Source of the DNA: Lachnospiraceae bacterium UBA7225
GTDB taxonomy: Bacteria > Bacillota > Clostridia > Lachnospirales > Lachnospiraceae
Reading direction: 5' to 3'
Assembly (NCBI GenBank): GCA_002473385.1
Contig: DKTR01000072.1
Location: forward strand, 1-24,517
DNA length: 24,517 nt
Shown here one piece after another: positions 23,623 through 24,517 of this stretch. Below the pieces are notes generated by a model. The model worked only from the letters and a program-made list of their open reading frames with translations. It did no database searches and was not told the origin of the DNA. Each line of letters begins with the position of its first letter. Positions within the stretch are counted from its first letter, which is position 1. The translations under genes were made by a program, and so were the position numbers.

Positions 23623-23984
23623 TTCTGGTCTCCCCCTTATCTTGTAATTGATATACTAAATTTGTCCGGCTCCCCGCCGGTTCTTTCCCAGGCGTCAGAC
23701 CACACGATCAGTAAAAGGTAATGTAAAATATCCGAATTTTTATTTTATATATAAATCAGACATTTACCAATCGCGCGCTGCCGCCAAAAACTGTTTAAAA
23801 CCTTCAGATCTGAAATTTACAGACCTGCTTTATCTTTTTTCTATTCTTTCTCCGGTCGCCTTTGCGGGCATCAAAAAACAACTCGTCGCCTTGGCGGGCA
23901 TCAAATATAAGTATAAATAAAACAAAATGTACATTAAAATAAATAAGAATAGAAAACAGTAAAAAATGTGGTGCTAGTCAGTTA
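23623..23984. other. Intergenic region with a two-unit 30-bp repeat
   Basis: This is about 360 bp without a gene I can support. GTCGCCTTTGCGGGCATCAA (23855-23874) recurs at 23885-23904 with one mismatch, an exact 30-bp period. A 12-bp perfect palindrome, TTCAGATCTGAA, sits at 23803-23814. The flanks are AT-rich. Confidence 0.55.
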
Positions 23985-24461
23985 CTAGTCGATGTACATG
24001 CTACCGGTAACGCTACCAGTAGTTTCTGTTACACCATTAGCAGATGTTGAGTGAGCACCCCGTACCCGATAATACTGTCCTCTTGCAACAGCCACATCTT
24101 TATAAGTACTTACGTAGTAAGTATTATATCCAGTACCCAACTTATATGTAACTGTCCACCAAGAGCCACCTTCCTTGCTCTCCAAGTAAGCATCCGCTGT
24201 AACAGATGCACATGTACGATAACATGATGTAGAAGCTCCTATGCGCACTGTTCCGGAACCAAGATTTTGGATTTCACTAGTGCCGGATGCAATATACGTT
24301 CCATATGGCTGTATACCGTTATCTTCCGACGTTATTCTAATCGGCTGCAGTCTCGTATTTATATCGAACGGAATGCAAACTGCCAATGCTGAACCTCCCA
24401 TACCCATACACACCAGCAAGCATATCATCACCATAATATGTATCTTTTTCTTTCCTATCAT
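23985..24461 (-). CDS. Small secreted beta-rich protein
   Basis: This 158-aa protein has a signal peptide: basic MIGKKK, hydrophobic MVMICLLVCMGMGGSALAV, likely cleavage near residue 28. The mature part begins near a GIQPYGTYIASG segment and is Ser/Thr/Gly/Tyr-rich with alternating hydrophobic residues, suggesting a beta-sandwich (YLESKEGGSWWTVTYKLGTG, VAVARGQYYRVRGAHSTSAN, ending TGSVTGSMYID). Two Cys (CYRTC) may form a disulfide. It resembles small secreted proteins common in Lachnospiraceae; a comparison with DUF6147 would be my first test, but I am not certain. GGGAGGG lies 5 nt before the ATG. The third-base composition looks more AT-rich than in its neighbours, hinting at transfer. Confidence 0.75.
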   Translation of the reverse strand: MIGKKKIHIMVMICLLVCMGMGGSALAVCIPFDINTRLQPIRITSEDNGIQPYGTYIASGTSEIQNLGSGTVRIGASTSCYRTCASVTADAYLESKEGGSWWTVTYKLGTGYNTYYVSTYKDVAVARGQYYRVRGAHSTSANGVTETTGSVTGSMYID

Positions 24462-24517
24462 AAGTCCCTCCCTTCTTTATCTTAGGTATTTTACACTACA
24501 TTTATATATACGTATTT

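Noticed and set aside
23855..23905. CRISPR array
   Set aside because: Only two units with a 9-bp gap between the 21-bp repeats and no cas genes; spacers are far too short.
23973..23987. Terminator hairpin CTAGT/ACTAG after the secreted-protein gene
   Set aside because: The stem is only 5 bp, overlaps the stop codon and is separated from the T-run by several bases.

Overview
The window looks like chromosomal DNA from a gut-type Firmicute of class Clostridia, most likely a Lachnospiraceae member. The reasons are the gene content (type III glutamine synthetase, NlpC/P60 hydrolase with cell-wall-binding repeats, clostridial-style TetR/ABC modules, an ISLre2-type insertion sequence), strong AGGAGG-type ribosome binding sites and moderate GC. 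The genus cannot be fixed from sequence reading alone. No rRNA, tRNA or CRISPR array was seen.

Layout. (1) 1-2392 is a complete ISLre2-family insertion sequence on the minus strand, with terminal and subterminal inverted repeats, a transposase, a small helix-turn-helix ORF and a decayed or non-coding tail. The window begins exactly at its left end. (2) 2489-3440 holds two small plus-strand genes, an EamA-type transporter and a YbaK/EbsC deacylase, closed by a bidirectional terminator. (3) 3694-6030 is a minus-strand module of TetR regulator, ABC ATPase and ABC-2 permease with overlapping genes. (4) 6218-9411 is a second ABC-2 exporter (one ATPase, two permeases), also on the minus strand. Divergent from it, 9713-13421 encodes a NarL-type histidine kinase, its response regulator and a PF09818 ABC-class ATPase. 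The shared intergenic region has two strong palindromes that are candidate response-regulator sites. (5) 13574-14800 is an AI-2E/PerM-family membrane protein with its own promoter, facing a 45-aa small ORF across a shared hairpin. (6) 14811-17090 is trmB and a secreted NlpC/P60 endopeptidase whose promoter carries a WalR-like box. (7) 17091-17700 is a gene-free stretch with a cluster of DnaA-box-like sequences and a 124-bp element predicted to fold as a three-way junction. (8) 17701-22538 carries type III glutamine synthetase with a leader terminator, a diacylglycerol-kinase-family lipid kinase and an MBL/beta-CASP hydrolase. (9) 22720-24461 has an unrecognised MBL-like protein with a cysteine cluster and a small secreted protein, separated by about 360 bp containing a two-unit 30-bp repeat.

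How the genes work together. The left-centre region is an envelope-stress or export neighbourhood: two ABC exporters side by side, one under a one-component TetR regulator and one probably under a two-component system. The right half is mainly core metabolism and cell-wall remodelling. No clear novel defence or mobile system is present. The most interesting signals are non-coding: the structured element and DnaA-box cluster at 17295-17566, the palindromes around the two-component system, the leader terminator of the glutamine synthetase gene, and the start-codon hairpin of the IS transposase.
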